A stretch of 64,000 nt of DNA from Oxalobacteraceae bacterium CAVE-383 (GTDB taxonomy: Bacteria > Pseudomonadota > Gammaproteobacteria > Burkholderiales > Burkholderiaceae_D): assembly GCA_004134995.1 (NCBI GenBank), contig REGP01000005.1:1-64000 (forward strand), in the 5' to 3' direction. The notes under the pieces were generated by a model. That model ran no database searches and was not told where the DNA came from. It was given only the letters and a program-made list of their open reading frames with translations. Positions 25,980 to 34,971 of this stretch are shown here, piece after piece. A program made the translations under genes and the position numbers. Position 1 is the stretch's first letter. Every line of letters begins with the position of its first letter.

Positions 25980-27050
25980 TCACGGATTTTTGGGAGCGAC
26001 AATGATGTCCTGATAAAGCTTTTCCCATTTGCCGCTCTGATTAAGCAAACCGGCCGAATCGACCATGACGATCTTGCCGCCGGCGGCGCCCTGGTATTTT
26101 TTGGCGGTGGCTTCGCGGCCCAGATCGTGCAATACGGTCTGGCCGTCGGTCAGCATGAAATCCATGAACAGCGCGGCCGCGTTCGGATGCGGCGCATTGC
26201 GATGCAGCGCCATGCCGTTCATCATGCCGACGCCGAATTCCAGGAAAAAGCAATCCACCGGCGCACCGGTTTTCTTCAGTTTTCCGACCGCCTGGCTGTT
26301 GACGGTCAACGCCATCGGGACTTCGCCGGAAGCCACCATATTGACCAGCAGGTTATGGCCCTTGCGCACTGAAATGCCGTTGGTCCTGACGATATCCTTG
26401 AACAGTTGCAGGCCGTCCTTTTCGCCCAGCGCCTGCACGACGGTGGCGAACCACGCATAGTTGGTGGCCTCGATGCCGATCTTTCCCTTCCACATCGGAT
26501 TCAGCAGATCCTTGTAGGTCTTCGGCAGGTCTTCCTTTTTTATGGCGTTGGTGTTGTAGGCGACGCAGTACAGATGCATGCGGGTCGGAATCCAGTCGCC
26601 GGGCCGATTCGCCGCTTCGGGAATCAATCCGGCCAGATAAGGCGACTGGAACGCCTGCAGCATTTTTTCCTGCTGCAGCGCTTCCAGTTCCATGCCGTTG
26701 GTTTCAAGCACGTCGACGCTATAGTGATTGGCGCGCGTCTCGGTCATGACGCGGTTGAGGATGGTGTCCGAACCGGCCCGCCACAGTTCCAGCCTGATGC
26801 CGTACTTCTTCTCGAAAACGGCTTTGATCTTCGTAGCGTCGGCGTTTTCCAGCGAGGTATACAGCGACACCATGCCTTCCTTCTTCGCGGCTTCGAGGAT
26901 TTTCTGATCGCGATCGGCGCCCTTGTAAGTGGCGATGGCCACCACGGCGGCCGACTGGGCCATTGCCGGGAGGGCGCTCAAGCTCAACGTTATTGCAATA
27001 ATGGCGACAGCGGCGCCCAATGTGGAACAAAATGCAGAATAACGTCGCAT
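25980..27050 (-). CDS. Periplasmic solute-binding protein, orphan (extracellular family 1, AfuA-like)
   Basis: 356 aa with a Sec signal peptide (hydrophobic ~10-27, cleavage near PAMAQS). The mature part has family-1 binding-protein features: QKILEAAKKEGMVSLYTSL, DVLETNGMELEALQQEKM and a hinge around GIEATNYAWFATVVQ. No permease or ATPase gene is adjacent, so it must share a transporter or act as a sensor. First gene of the operon with two racemase-fold proteins and a cupin; a carboxylate ligand is plausible. Confidence 0.85.
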   Translation of the reverse strand: MRRYSAFCSTLGAAVAIIAITLSLSALPAMAQSAAVVAIATYKGADRDQKILEAAKKEGMVSLYTSLENADATKIKAVFEKKYGIRLELWRAGSDTILNRVMTETRANHYSVDVLETNGMELEALQQEKMLQAFQSPYLAGLIPEAANRPGDWIPTRMHLYCVAYNTNAIKKEDLPKTYKDLLNPMWKGKIGIEATNYAWFATVVQALGEKDGLQLFKDIVRTNGISVRKGHNLLVNMVASGEVPMALTVNSQAVGKLKKTGAPVDCFFLEFGVGMMNGMALHRNAPHPNAAALFMDFMLTDGQTVLHDLGREATAKKYQGAAGGKIVMVDSAGLLNQSGKWEKLYQDIIVAPKNP

Positions 27051-27124
27051 GATTGCGGTTTCCTCATTTGTTGATGTGTCTCGGTATTTTTTTAGTTTTA
27101 ATGCACTGCCATCATTCCCTTATA

Positions 27125-27139
27125 TGGAACAATGTTCCA
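27125..27139. promoter_or_regulatory. 15-bp palindrome upstream of binding-protein operon
   Basis: TGGAACA-a-TGTTCCA, perfect arms, 75 nt before the binding-protein start. Its shape resembles IclR-type operators (TGGAAnnnnTTCCA), but no IclR gene is in the window. Inferred operator of the operon. Confidence 0.5.
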
Positions 27140-27246
27140 CTTTAAAAAGACAATGATGTTTGGTACTATTTACTGCTTCCGGCCACCGGCGGCAATAGAT
27201 GACGCTATCGGGCCAATGCTTGAATCCTGGACAACGATCGCATTTT

Positions 27247-27262
27247 ATACTCAAATGAGTAT
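27247..27262. promoter_or_regulatory. 16-bp inverted repeat upstream of the S24 regulator
   Basis: ATACTCA-aa-TGAGTAT, perfect 7-bp arms, about 100 nt before the regulator start. A candidate self-operator, comparable in shape to CI/LexA-type operators. Confidence 0.4.
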
Positions 27263-27363
27263 TTTTAGCGGAATCAAATATCTATTTCAATACTATTTTT
27301 AATAGATAATCACTAAATGCATAAAAATCAGAGACTTGAGCAGCAAAATATGCGGATAGCGCA

Positions 27364-28164
27364 ATGAGCGCCAAACTCCCCGCGGATATTTTCCAATCGC
27401 GCCTGAAAGAAGCGATTTCCCCCGAAAACCTGAAGCACTGGTGCGCCCGCGTCGGCATTCCCCTGTCCACGCTGACCGGCGCGGCGCAGCGCAAAACCGT
27501 GCCCGCGGGGACCACCCTGATCGAGATTGCCAACGCCGCCAATTGCTCCATCGACTGGCTGCTGGGATTGAGCGAGCAGCCGCAGGCGCGTCGTGGCGTG
27601 CCTGCGCGGATGCCGGAAGCGAGGCCGGGGCAATTGCAGTTGCCGCGCGTGACCAAGGAGCAGTTCATCGAACGGCGCGTCGTCAATACCGCCCTGATGA
27701 CGCCAGTGGCGCGCGACGCGAAAGACTGGTCCGGCTTCGTCCAGATTCCGGTCTATGCGATGAAGGCGCCGGAAGAGCACGGCGCCTTCATCGACGAAAA
27801 AAATCTCAAGTACATGCTGGCCTTCCGCGAAGAATTCATCCGCGGCCAGTTGCAGGTGTCGCACAACAATCTGTATTGCGTCGAGATCAAGGGCATCTCC
27901 ATGGAGCCGCTGCTGCGCCACGGCCATCCCGCGCTGATCAAGCCGCACAGCAGCGAGACATTGCGCGAAGGCCCGTATTTATTGCGCATGGAAGGCTATC
28001 TGATGCTCAAGCACGTGCAGCGGCTGCCGGGCGGCCGGCTGCGCATCTGGTCTGAGAATCAATCGACCTCGGCATACCAGGCGCTGGAGGTCGAATGGCC
28101 GCCCGCGAAGGGCGTGGATTTTCAGATTTTGGGGCGGGTGCTTTGGTCGGATCGGATTTTTTGA
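27364..28164 (+). CDS. HTH-S24 (LexA/CI-like) transcriptional regulator
   Basis: 266 aa: N-terminal Xre/CI-type helix-turn-helix (~12-72, ending in CSIDWLLGLSE) and C-terminal peptidase S24/LexA-like domain (~125-255). The Ser-Lys dyad is visible as S179 in GISMEP and K216 in LMLKHVQ, so RecA-stimulated self-cleavage is possible. No phage genes flank it; it looks like a chromosomal regulator or a relic of one. Divergent from the binding-protein operon. Downstream terminator at 28191. Confidence 0.88.
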   Translation: MSAKLPADIFQSRLKEAISPENLKHWCARVGIPLSTLTGAAQRKTVPAGTTLIEIANAANCSIDWLLGLSEQPQARRGVPARMPEARPGQLQLPRVTKEQFIERRVVNTALMTPVARDAKDWSGFVQIPVYAMKAPEEHGAFIDEKNLKYMLAFREEFIRGQLQVSHNNLYCVEIKGISMEPLLRHGHPALIKPHSSETLREGPYLLRMEGYLMLKHVQRLPGGRLRIWSENQSTSAYQALEVEWPPAKGVDFQILGRVLWSDRIF

Positions 28165-28190
28165 TTGTCTTTTTATCGTCCGAAAACAGA

Positions 28191-28218
28191 AAAGCCTCCC
28201 GAATATTCGGAAGGCTTT
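28191..28218. terminator. Terminator between the S24 regulator and tRNA-Lys
   Basis: AAAGCCT-c-CCGAA and TTCGG-a-AGGCTTT form a stem with one mismatch and flanking A and T runs. It can end both the regulator transcript and the converging tRNA transcript. Confidence 0.75.
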
Positions 28219-28226
28219 GAATTTGT

Positions 28227-28302
28227 TGGTGGGGCGTGAGTGGCTCGAACACTCGACCTACGGATTAAGAGTCCGCTGCTCTACCAACTGAGCTAACGCC
28301 CC
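28227..28302 (-). tRNA. tRNA-Lys (CTT anticodon)
   Basis: 76-nt cloverleaf on the minus strand: acceptor GGGGCGT/ACGCCCC, D-arm GCTCAGTTGGTAGAGC, anticodon loop CTCTTAA (anticodon CTT), T-arm GAGTG-TTCGAGC-CACTC, discriminator A and encoded CCA at 28227-28229. All stems pair. Confidence 0.97.
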
Positions 28303-28479
28303 AACAGGGGTCGAATTATAGCGGCAGTTTATGGATTTCACCAGCTTTTCTCCAAGTTTTCTCCGCGTTTCTTTTGTCCTTCTCGTCCCTCTTCCCGTCC
28401 GGCGCCCCAATCCCGCCCTCGCCGACGCGAATTTTGCGAATGGGCTACACTTTTCTCTTTGCCTTCGATGGGGAATTGT

Positions 28480-29133
28480 ATGACTACCGCGATGAAAATT
28501 GATTTTGTCTCCGATGTTTCCTGCCCTTGGTGCGTGGTCGGCTTGCGCGCGCTGCAAGAGGCCATTGCACAGATCGGCGACGACGTGCGCGTCGACCTGC
28601 ATTTCCAGCCATTCGAACTGAATCCGCAAATGGCCGACGGCGGCCAGGATATCGTCGAACATATCTCCGAGAAATACGGCTCCTCGCCGGCGCAGATTGC
28701 CGCCAACGGCGAAGCGATCCGCGCGCGCGGCGCGGCGCTCGGCTTTACCTTCAATATGGACAAGCGCAACCGCATCTACAACACCTTCGATGCGCACCGC
28801 CTGCTGCATTGGGCCGAACTCGAAGGCAAACAACTGGCGCTGAAGACTGCATTGTTCGAAGCCTATTTCACCGACGGGCTGAATCCTTCCGATCATACGG
28901 TGCTGGTGGCCATGGCGCTCAAGGCCGGGCTGGATGCGGACCAGGCCCGCAAGGTGCTGGAGTCCGGCGCCTATGCCGACGAAGTGCGGGCGCAGGAACA
29001 GTTTTATCAGGGCCAGGGCATTCGCGCGGTGCCGGCCATCATCATCAACGACCGGCATCTCATCTCCGGCGGCCAGCCGGTGGAAGTATTCGAACAGGCG
29101 CTGCGCCAGATCGCCGATACCGAGACGGTGTAG
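28480..29133 (+). CDS. DsbA family oxidoreductase (FrnE-like)
   Basis: 217 aa cytoplasmic thioredoxin-fold protein with helical insertion. CPWC active site at residues 15-18 and cis-proline segment AVPAIIIN (~185-192), as in FrnE/2-hydroxychromene-2-carboxylate isomerase relatives. No signal peptide, so thiol-disulphide work in the cytosol. Start 28480 chosen for GGGGA 6 nt upstream; 28459 and 28492 are alternatives. It stands alone, divergent from tRNA-Lys. Confidence 0.9.
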   Translation: MTTAMKIDFVSDVSCPWCVVGLRALQEAIAQIGDDVRVDLHFQPFELNPQMADGGQDIVEHISEKYGSSPAQIAANGEAIRARGAALGFTFNMDKRNRIYNTFDAHRLLHWAELEGKQLALKTALFEAYFTDGLNPSDHTVLVAMALKAGLDADQARKVLESGAYADEVRAQEQFYQGQGIRAVPAIIINDRHLISGGQPVEVFEQALRQIADTETV

Positions 29134-29223
29134 CCGGGCATCGACGGCCCGCATGCCGGACTGGCATGGCGTTTTATGCCCGGTGCTGTACAGTGGCGGG
29201 TTTTATCAAGGCAAGGAAGCAAA

Positions 29224-29493
29224 ATGAGTGAGATCGATCGCCGTATCCTGAAAACCATCAACGAGCAAAAGGGCCAGATCACAGCCCTGACCTGCCTGAT
29301 CAACGGCCTGTTCCATTCGCTGCCGCGCGATTTCTGCGCCAAGGCCCTGCAGGAGTTCGACACCGAAACCGAACTGGCGCGCGAGATGTTCCGTCTGACC
29401 GATGCCAACGATGTGGTCAAAGCCAGTTTCGAAGCGCATGTGAAGGCGCTGAACGATTTGCGCCAGGACAAGCCAAAGCCGGCGTCGCATTAA
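29224..29493 (+). CDS. Conserved hypothetical protein, 89 aa
   Basis: Small soluble helical protein with no recognised domain. It begins SEIDRRILKTINEQKGQIT and has charged amphipathic helices but no cysteine pair or membrane segment. Start 29224 follows AAGGAAG 4 nt upstream; an in-frame ATG at 29176 has none. Same strand as the DsbA-family gene, 90 nt downstream. Confidence 0.65.
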   Translation: MSEIDRRILKTINEQKGQITALTCLINGLFHSLPRDFCAKALQEFDTETELAREMFRLTDANDVVKASFEAHVKALNDLRQDKPKPASH

Positions 29494-29527
29494 GCGCTCA
29501 TCGCCAATGGCGCGGCTGGCGCTGCGA

Positions 29528-29565
29528 CTCAACTATCCGACCCACGGATCAAGAGTCCGCTGCGC
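29528..29565 (-). pseudogene. Degenerate tRNA-Lys remnant (anticodon arm region)
   Basis: 30 of 38 positions match the functional tRNA-Lys at 28227-28302 in the same orientation, including the whole anticodon stem-loop (CGGATCAAGAGTCCG on the plus strand, loop still reading CTT). The acceptor, D- and T-arms are lost, so no cloverleaf can form. Likely the wreck of a duplicated tRNA gene. Confidence 0.65.
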
Positions 29566-29570
29566 CGGCC

Positions 29571-30443
29571 TTATTCCAACGCCAGCATCGTTTCCAGCAG
29601 CCAGCCGCCGGCAGGGCCGAGCGTGCGCTGGCGCGACCAGACCGCGTCGACCCGCACATGGCGCGGCCAGCCGCGCGCCTTCAGGGGCGCCAGCCTGTCG
29701 TTGGCGAAGCGCGTCACCATCCATTTGGGCAAAGCCGCCCAGCCGAATCCCATCGTCGTCATTTCCAGCATCATCAGATAACCCGGCGCCGACCACCCCC
29801 GCTGCTCCGACGGGCGCGGCGGCTGATCGGCAATGGCGGTGCCGAGGCTGATCTGCCGATGCGCGGCCAGCTGTTCGGCGGTGAGCGTGCCGGCATGGCC
29901 CGCCAGCGGATGGGATTTCGCGGCATACAACCCAATTTCAGAACGCTCCGAAATCAGGGCGGAACCGATATCCGGCGGGTATTCGTCCTGCGCCTGCAAC
30001 AGGCCGATCTGCGCCCGGCCGCTCTGGATCAGCGCCAGCACGTCCGCTCCTTCGGCGATCACGCATTCGAAAGCCAGGTCGGGATAACGCTGTTCGAAGG
30101 CCTGCATGATTTCTTCGTAATGCACCGAATAGTAGGTATCGGACAGCACCACCGTCAGGCGCGATTCGAGGCCGCCGGTCAGTTGCAGCGCGGACCGGTC
30201 GAGCCGGTCGGTCGCGGCCAGGATGTCCTGCACCCGGCCCAACAGCAAGCGGCCGTGCTCGGTCAGCCCCGGCTTGCGGCTGCTGCGGTCGAACAGCACC
30301 ACGCCGAGATCGGCCTCCAGATTGGCGATGGCGCCGCTGACCGTGGACTGGCTTTTGCCGAGCTTGCGCGCGGCGGCCGAGAACGATCCCAGCATCGCCG
30401 CTTCGACGAAGGCTATCAGTGCTTCGGGAGAGTGCTGCGTCAT
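29571..30443 (-). CDS. LysR-family regulator, divergent from PACE efflux gene
   Basis: 290 aa: N-terminal helix-turn-helix (~5-62; LGSFSAAARKLGKSQSTVSGAIANLE) and LysR effector domain (~88-285). Divergent from a PACE transporter gene with a 91-nt gap; in Acinetobacter the PACE gene aceI is controlled by the LysR protein AceR, so a similar role is likely. The degenerate tRNA lies just beyond its stop. Confidence 0.88.
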   Translation of the reverse strand: MTQHSPEALIAFVEAAMLGSFSAAARKLGKSQSTVSGAIANLEADLGVVLFDRSSRKPGLTEHGRLLLGRVQDILAATDRLDRSALQLTGGLESRLTVVLSDTYYSVHYEEIMQAFEQRYPDLAFECVIAEGADVLALIQSGRAQIGLLQAQDEYPPDIGSALISERSEIGLYAAKSHPLAGHAGTLTAEQLAAHRQISLGTAIADQPPRPSEQRGWSAPGYLMMLEMTTMGFGWAALPKWMVTRFANDRLAPLKARGWPRHVRVDAVWSRQRTLGPAGGWLLETMLALE

Positions 30444-30534
30444 CTATCGATTTTTCCGCCAGTAATTGGTTATTGATTATCACAAATAACGATCATAATG
30501 CGACATCTTTTCTTGCCATGCGGATGAAATCGTC

Positions 30535-31005
30535 ATGAAAAACAACAATATTGCCTTGCAAAAAACGGTTGCGGAACGCCTTTTCCATGCCGTGATGTTC
30601 GAAACGATCGCCATCGGGCTGACCGGCACGGCGCTGTACTTGCTGATGGACCGGCCTCTCTCGCAAGCCGGCGGACTGGCGATTGCAATGTCGTCGATCG
30701 CGATGCTGTGGAACATGATCTTCAACGCCGCTTTCGATCGCGCCCAAATGCGCATGGGATTTCAGCGCACGGTCGGCGTGCGCGTCCTGCATGCATTGAT
30801 GTTCGAAATCGGCCTGACGGTGGCCCTTGTGCCGCTGGCGGCGTGGGTGCTGGAAATCAGCCTGCTGAAGGCGCTGATCCTGGATATCGGCGTCTTGATC
30901 TTCTTCCTGTTCTACGCCTTCGTTTTCAACTGGTGCTACGACATCGTCCGCGCGAAGGTGATGGCAAAAACCCGCTTCAAGCGTTCGGCTGGCGCCTCTG
31001 CCTGA
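30535..31005 (+). CDS. PACE family proton-coupled efflux transporter (AceI-like)
   Basis: 156 aa, four membrane helices, two tandem bacterial transmembrane pair domains. Each repeat carries the family signature: RLFHAVMFE (R15...E23) and RVLHALMFE near residue 82. The first glutamate is the proton-coupling residue in AceI-type proteins, which export chlorhexidine or polyamines. Its last 29 nt overlap the convergent DedA gene. Confidence 0.92.
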   Translation: MKNNNIALQKTVAERLFHAVMFETIAIGLTGTALYLLMDRPLSQAGGLAIAMSSIAMLWNMIFNAAFDRAQMRMGFQRTVGVRVLHALMFEIGLTVALVPLAAWVLEISLLKALILDIGVLIFFLFYAFVFNWCYDIVRAKVMAKTRFKRSAGASA

Positions 31006-31621
31006 TATAGCCGATCACCGCGGGCAACAGCGAAATCACGACAATCGCCAATATCAGCAGGCTCAGATTCTTTTTGACCAGAGGATGGCTGCCGAACAGA
31101 TAGCCGGCATACGAAAAACTACCGACCCAGGCGATTGCGCCGATCACGTTATACGACAGAAACCGCGAATATCCCATCGAGCCGACGCCGGCGACAAACG
31201 GCGCAAAAGTCCGAATGATCGGCGCAAAGCGCGCGATGATGATGGTCTTGCCGCCATGCCGTTCGTAAAACGCATGCGTGCGATCGAGGTGTTCGCGCTT
31301 GAAGATGCGTGAATCGGGCCGGTCGAACACTTTCAGGCCGATCATGCGGCCGATCTGATAATTGAGCGAATCGCCCAGAATCGCCGCTACAATCAATGTC
31401 GCCACCATCAAATGAATATTGAAGGCGCCGGTCGCCGCAATGGCGCCGGTAACGAACAGCATGGAATCGCCCGGCAGAAACGGCATGACGACCAGTCCGG
31501 TTTCACAGAATATAATCAAAAACAGTATTGCAAACAGCCATGGGCCGTAAGCCGTGGCCATCTGCGCCAGATGAACGTCGATGTGCAGGATGAAATCGAT
31601 CAAGAATGTCATGAATTGCAT
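30977..31621 (-). CDS. DedA family membrane protein
   Basis: 214 aa inner-membrane protein of the DedA/SNARE-associated family, thought to move lipids such as undecaprenyl phosphate. Conserved segments [17 protein letters not shown] (~40-56), [13 protein letters not shown] (~83-95) and [15 protein letters not shown] (~131-145) with the essential acidic and arginine residues. The start is uncertain: ATG 31621 or 31612, neither with a strong ribosome site. The 3' end overlaps the PACE gene by 29 nt. Confidence 0.9.
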   Translation of the reverse strand: MQFMTFLIDFILHIDVHLAQMATAYGPWLFAILFLIIFCETGLVVMPFLPGDSMLFVTGAIAATGAFNIHLMVATLIVAAILGDSLNYQIGRMIGLKVFDRPDSRIFKREHLDRTHAFYERHGGKTIIIARFAPIIRTFAPFVAGVGSMGYSRFLSYNVIGAIAWVGSFSYAGYLFGSHPLVKKNLSLLILAIVVISLLPAVIGYIRQRRQPNA

Positions 31622-31726
31622 ATGGTCGGGCCGCCTGATGTCAAAGCCGCATTTTACCGTGCCTGCCGTGGCATTCTTTTGTTTCGCGGAAAGTTTATTT
31701 GATGACCACAACCGGAGGAGACGATC

Positions 31727-32125
31727 ATGAACACCGAACTGAGCTTGCTTGCCTGGACATTGGTGCTGGCGGTGGTGCAAATTCTGTTGGCGGCAGCGGC
31801 GCGCACCAGGGAAACCGGCAACGCCTACAACGTCAGTCCGCGCGATGAGGACGGTCCGCCGGTCGGCATCGTCACCGGGCGGCTGAAACGGGCGCAGAAG
31901 AATCTGTTCGAAACATTGCCCTTGTTCGCCGCGGCCATTTTGATCGCGCATGTGGCCGGCCGCGAGAATGCTTCGACCCTATGGGGAGCATGGATTTATT
32001 TCCTGGCGCGAGTCGCGTATGTGCCGCTGTATGCCGCCGGCGTGCCGGTGGTCAGGACGCTGGTCTGGACCGCTTCGCTGGTGGGGCTGTGCATGATTCT
32101 TTATGCGATCGTCGCCATGCAGTGA
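31727..32125 (+). CDS. MAPEG family membrane protein
   Basis: 132 aa, four hydrophobic segments, with the MAPEG feature of a charged motif in the cytoplasmic loop ([20 protein letters not shown], ~51-70). Family members are membrane glutathione transferases or leukotriene-type enzymes, but bacterial ones are mostly uncharacterised. Strong GGAGGAG ribosome site. Divergent from dedA. Confidence 0.88.
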   Translation: MNTELSLLAWTLVLAVVQILLAAAARTRETGNAYNVSPRDEDGPPVGIVTGRLKRAQKNLFETLPLFAAAILIAHVAGRENASTLWGAWIYFLARVAYVPLYAAGVPVVRTLVWTASLVGLCMILYAIVAMQ

Positions 32126-32225
32126 GCATTTGCCCTGCAAAGAAATCGTGGGTATCAATTCAGGCTCGCCATCGGAGTAAAATGGCCGATCTGCCGCAAT
32201 CCCACAGGCTCGATGAAAGGTTGGA

Positions 32226-34964
32226 ATGTCCGCTGCAGCACCCGATGAACTGAAACAGGCCGCCGCTACCGCAGCGGCCGCGCTTGCCGCCGATCAGGCG
32301 CTGGCAAAGCACACGCCGATGATGCAGCAATACCTGCGCATCAAGGCGGATTATCCCGATACCCTGGTGTTCTACCGCATGGGTGATTTTTATGAATTGT
32401 TCTTCGATGACGCGGAGAAGGCCTCGCGCCTGCTCGGCATTACGCTGACGCAGCGCGGCGCCTCCAACGGCAATCCGATCAGGATGGCCGGCGTGCCCTT
32501 CCATTCGCTGGATCCTTATCTGAGCAAGCTGATCAAGCTGGGCGAATCGGTTGCGCTGTGCGAGCAGATCGGCGACCCGGCGCTCAGCAAGGGGCCGGTC
32601 GAACGCAAGGTGGTGCGCGTCATCACCCCCGGCACGCTGACCGATTCCGATCTGCTGCCCGAAAAATCCGAACGCGCCCTGCTGGCGCTGCATGTGGTCG
32701 AACAACGCAAAACGGCGACGCTGGGCCTGGCCTGGCTGTCGATGGCCAGCGGCGCATTGCGCGTCATGGAGTTGAACGCCGCGGCCGCCGATTTCGATAG
32801 CCGCCTCAAACAGGAACTGGAGCGCATCGCGCCGGCCGAATTGCTGATCGGCGAAAGCATGGCGGCCCGGGTCGCGGCGCTGTTCAACGGCAAGGCAAGC
32901 ATCGTGCCGGAGTGGCACTTCGACGTCGCCAACGGCGCCAAGGCCTTGTGCGACCAGTTGTCGGTGGCGACACTCAACGGCTTCGGCGCCGAAAGCATGA
33001 ACGCGGCGATCGGCGCGGCCGGCGCCTTGCTGCGCTATGCCGAATCGACCCAGGGCAAGGGCCTGCAGCACGTGCGGGCGCTGACCGTGGAAAGCGAAAA
33101 CGAATTCATCGGCCTGGATGCCGCTACCCGCCGCAATCTGGAGCTGACCGAAACCCTGCGCAATCAGGAAACCGCCGGCGGCAATGCGCCAACCCTGTTT
33201 TCCCTGCTGGACCATTGCCGCACCGCGATGGGCTCGCGGCTGCTGCGGCACTGGCTGCATCATGCGCGGCGCGACCAGGATATCGCGCGCGCGCGTCACG
33301 CCGCGGTCAATGCCCTGATGCGCACCGATGCCTGCTCCGGCCTGTCCGGCACGCTGGCGGCGGTACCCGATATCGAACGCATCACCACCCGCATCGCATT
33401 GCTGTCGGCGCGCCCGCGCGACCTGGCGGGCCTGCGCGCGGGCCTGCAGCAACTGGGATCGCTGCGCGCCTACGTCGAACTGTGCGCGCGCGACGCCGAT
33501 GCGCCGCTGCTCAACGAATTGCACGGCGCGCTGGCCACGCCGCACGATTGCCTCGATCTGCTGGAACGCGCGGTAATGCTGGAACCGGCCGCGATGGCGC
33601 GCGACGGCGGCGTGATCGCGCGCGGCTACGACGCCGAACTGGATGAACTGCGCGGCCTGTCCGAAAACGCCGGCCAGTTCCTGCTGGACCTGGAAACACG
33701 CGAACGCAGCCGCACCGGCATCGCCAATCTGCGCGTCGAATACAACAAGGTGCATGGTTTCTATATCGAAGTCACGCACGGCCAGACCGACAAGGTGCCG
33801 GACGACTATCGCCGCCGCCAGACGCTGAAAAACGCCGAGCGCTACATCACGCCGGAATTGAAGGCATTCGAGGACAAGGCCTTGTCGGCGCAGGAACGCG
33901 CCCTGTCGCGCGAGAAATATCTGTACGAGCAATTGCTGCTGGCGCTGGGGCCGCAGATCGGCACGCTGCAGGCCATCGCGCATGCGCTGGCGCAGCTCGA
34001 TACGCTGGTCGCGCTGGCCGACCATGCCGCGCGCAACAACTGGTGCGCGCCGCTGCTGGTGCCGCAGTCGACCATCGTGATCGAACAGGGCCGCCATCCG
34101 GTGGTGGAAAAACAGATCGAGCGCTTCATCGCCAACGATTGCTGTTTCGACGCCGAACAGCGCCTGCTGCTGATCACCGGCCCCAACATGGGCGGTAAAT
34201 CGACCTACATGCGGCAGGTGGCGCTGATCACGCTGCTGGCATATATCGGCAGCTTCGTGCCGGCGCAAAGCGCGACGATCGGCCCCATTGACCGAATTTT
34301 CACGCGCATCGGGGCCGCCGACGACCTCGCCGGCGGCCGCTCCACCTTCATGGTCGAGATGACCGAATCGGCGGCCATCCTCAACAGCGCGACGGACCGG
34401 TCGCTGGTGCTGATGGACGAAGTCGGCCGCGGCACCTCCACCTTCGACGGACTGGCGCTGGCCTGGGCGATCGCAAAATACCTGATCGACAACAGCCGCA
34501 GCTTTACGCTGTTCGCCACGCATTATTTCGAACTGACCCAGTTGCCCGAAATTCATCCGACGGCATGCAATGTGCATCTGTCGGCGATCGAGCACAAGGA
34601 CAGCATCGTGTTCCTGCACGCGGTGCAGGCCGGCCCGGCATCCCAGAGCTACGGGCTGCAGGTCGCGCAGTTGGCGGGCGTGCCGCCGGTAGTGATTCGC
34701 GCCGCGCGCAAGCATCTGGCAATGCTGGAGGCGCAATCGGTCAGCACCACCCCGCAATTCGATCTGTTCAGCGCCCCGCCCGCGTTCGCTGCGTTTGAAG
34801 AAGCTGAAGAAGCGCCGGCGGCCGCGGCGGTATCTGAACCCGATGCAGCTACCCAGCAATTGCTGCAGTCGCTGGATGCAATCGATCCGGACCGGCTGAC
34901 GCCGCGCGAAGCGCTGGATGCCTTGTATCGATTGAAGCAACTGAACGGCGAGCGCCGCGAATGA
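32226..34964 (+). CDS. mutS: DNA mismatch repair protein MutS
   Basis: 912 aa ATPase that recognises mismatches. N-terminal mismatch-reading motif [11 protein letters not shown] (Phe-x-Glu, ~49-59), connector, lever and clamp regions, then ABC-type ATPase: Walker [10 protein letters not shown] (~652-660), Walker B with [16 protein letters not shown], and a C-terminal tail rich in Ala/Glu before a dimerisation helix. Start 32226 has GGTTGGA just upstream. Intact, so no mutator phenotype is predicted. Confidence 0.98.
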   Translation: MSAAAPDELKQAAATAAAALAADQALAKHTPMMQQYLRIKADYPDTLVFYRMGDFYELFFDDAEKASRLLGITLTQRGASNGNPIRMAGVPFHSLDPYLSKLIKLGESVALCEQIGDPALSKGPVERKVVRVITPGTLTDSDLLPEKSERALLALHVVEQRKTATLGLAWLSMASGALRVMELNAAAADFDSRLKQELERIAPAELLIGESMAARVAALFNGKASIVPEWHFDVANGAKALCDQLSVATLNGFGAESMNAAIGAAGALLRYAESTQGKGLQHVRALTVESENEFIGLDAATRRNLELTETLRNQETAGGNAPTLFSLLDHCRTAMGSRLLRHWLHHARRDQDIARARHAAVNALMRTDACSGLSGTLAAVPDIERITTRIALLSARPRDLAGLRAGLQQLGSLRAYVELCARDADAPLLNELHGALATPHDCLDLLERAVMLEPAAMARDGGVIARGYDAELDELRGLSENAGQFLLDLETRERSRTGIANLRVEYNKVHGFYIEVTHGQTDKVPDDYRRRQTLKNAERYITPELKAFEDKALSAQERALSREKYLYEQLLLALGPQIGTLQAIAHALAQLDTLVALADHAARNNWCAPLLVPQSTIVIEQGRHPVVEKQIERFIANDCCFDAEQRLLLITGPNMGGKSTYMRQVALITLLAYIGSFVPAQSATIGPIDRIFTRIGAADDLAGGRSTFMVEMTESAAILNSATDRSLVLMDEVGRGTSTFDGLALAWAIAKYLIDNSRSFTLFATHYFELTQLPEIHPTACNVHLSAIEHKDSIVFLHAVQAGPASQSYGLQVAQLAGVPPVVIRAARKHLAMLEAQSVSTTPQFDLFSAPPAFAAFEEAEEAPAAAAVSEPDAATQQLLQSLDAIDPDRLTPREALDALYRLKQLNGERRE

Positions 34965-34971
34965 TGTGGAA

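Larger units (their letters stand above)
27051..27363. other. Divergent intergenic region, 313 nt
   Basis: AT-rich control region between the binding-protein operon and the S24 regulator. It contains two short palindromes (27125-27139 and 27247-27262) and no gene. Confidence 0.7.

Noticed and set aside
27364-28164. Prophage
   Set aside because: Only one phage-like regulator; no integrase, structural or lysis genes.
28227-29565. Genomic island bounded by tRNA-Lys and its partial copy
   Set aside because: The partial copy keeps the anticodon arm, not the tRNA 3' end, lies on the 5' side, and no integrase is present.
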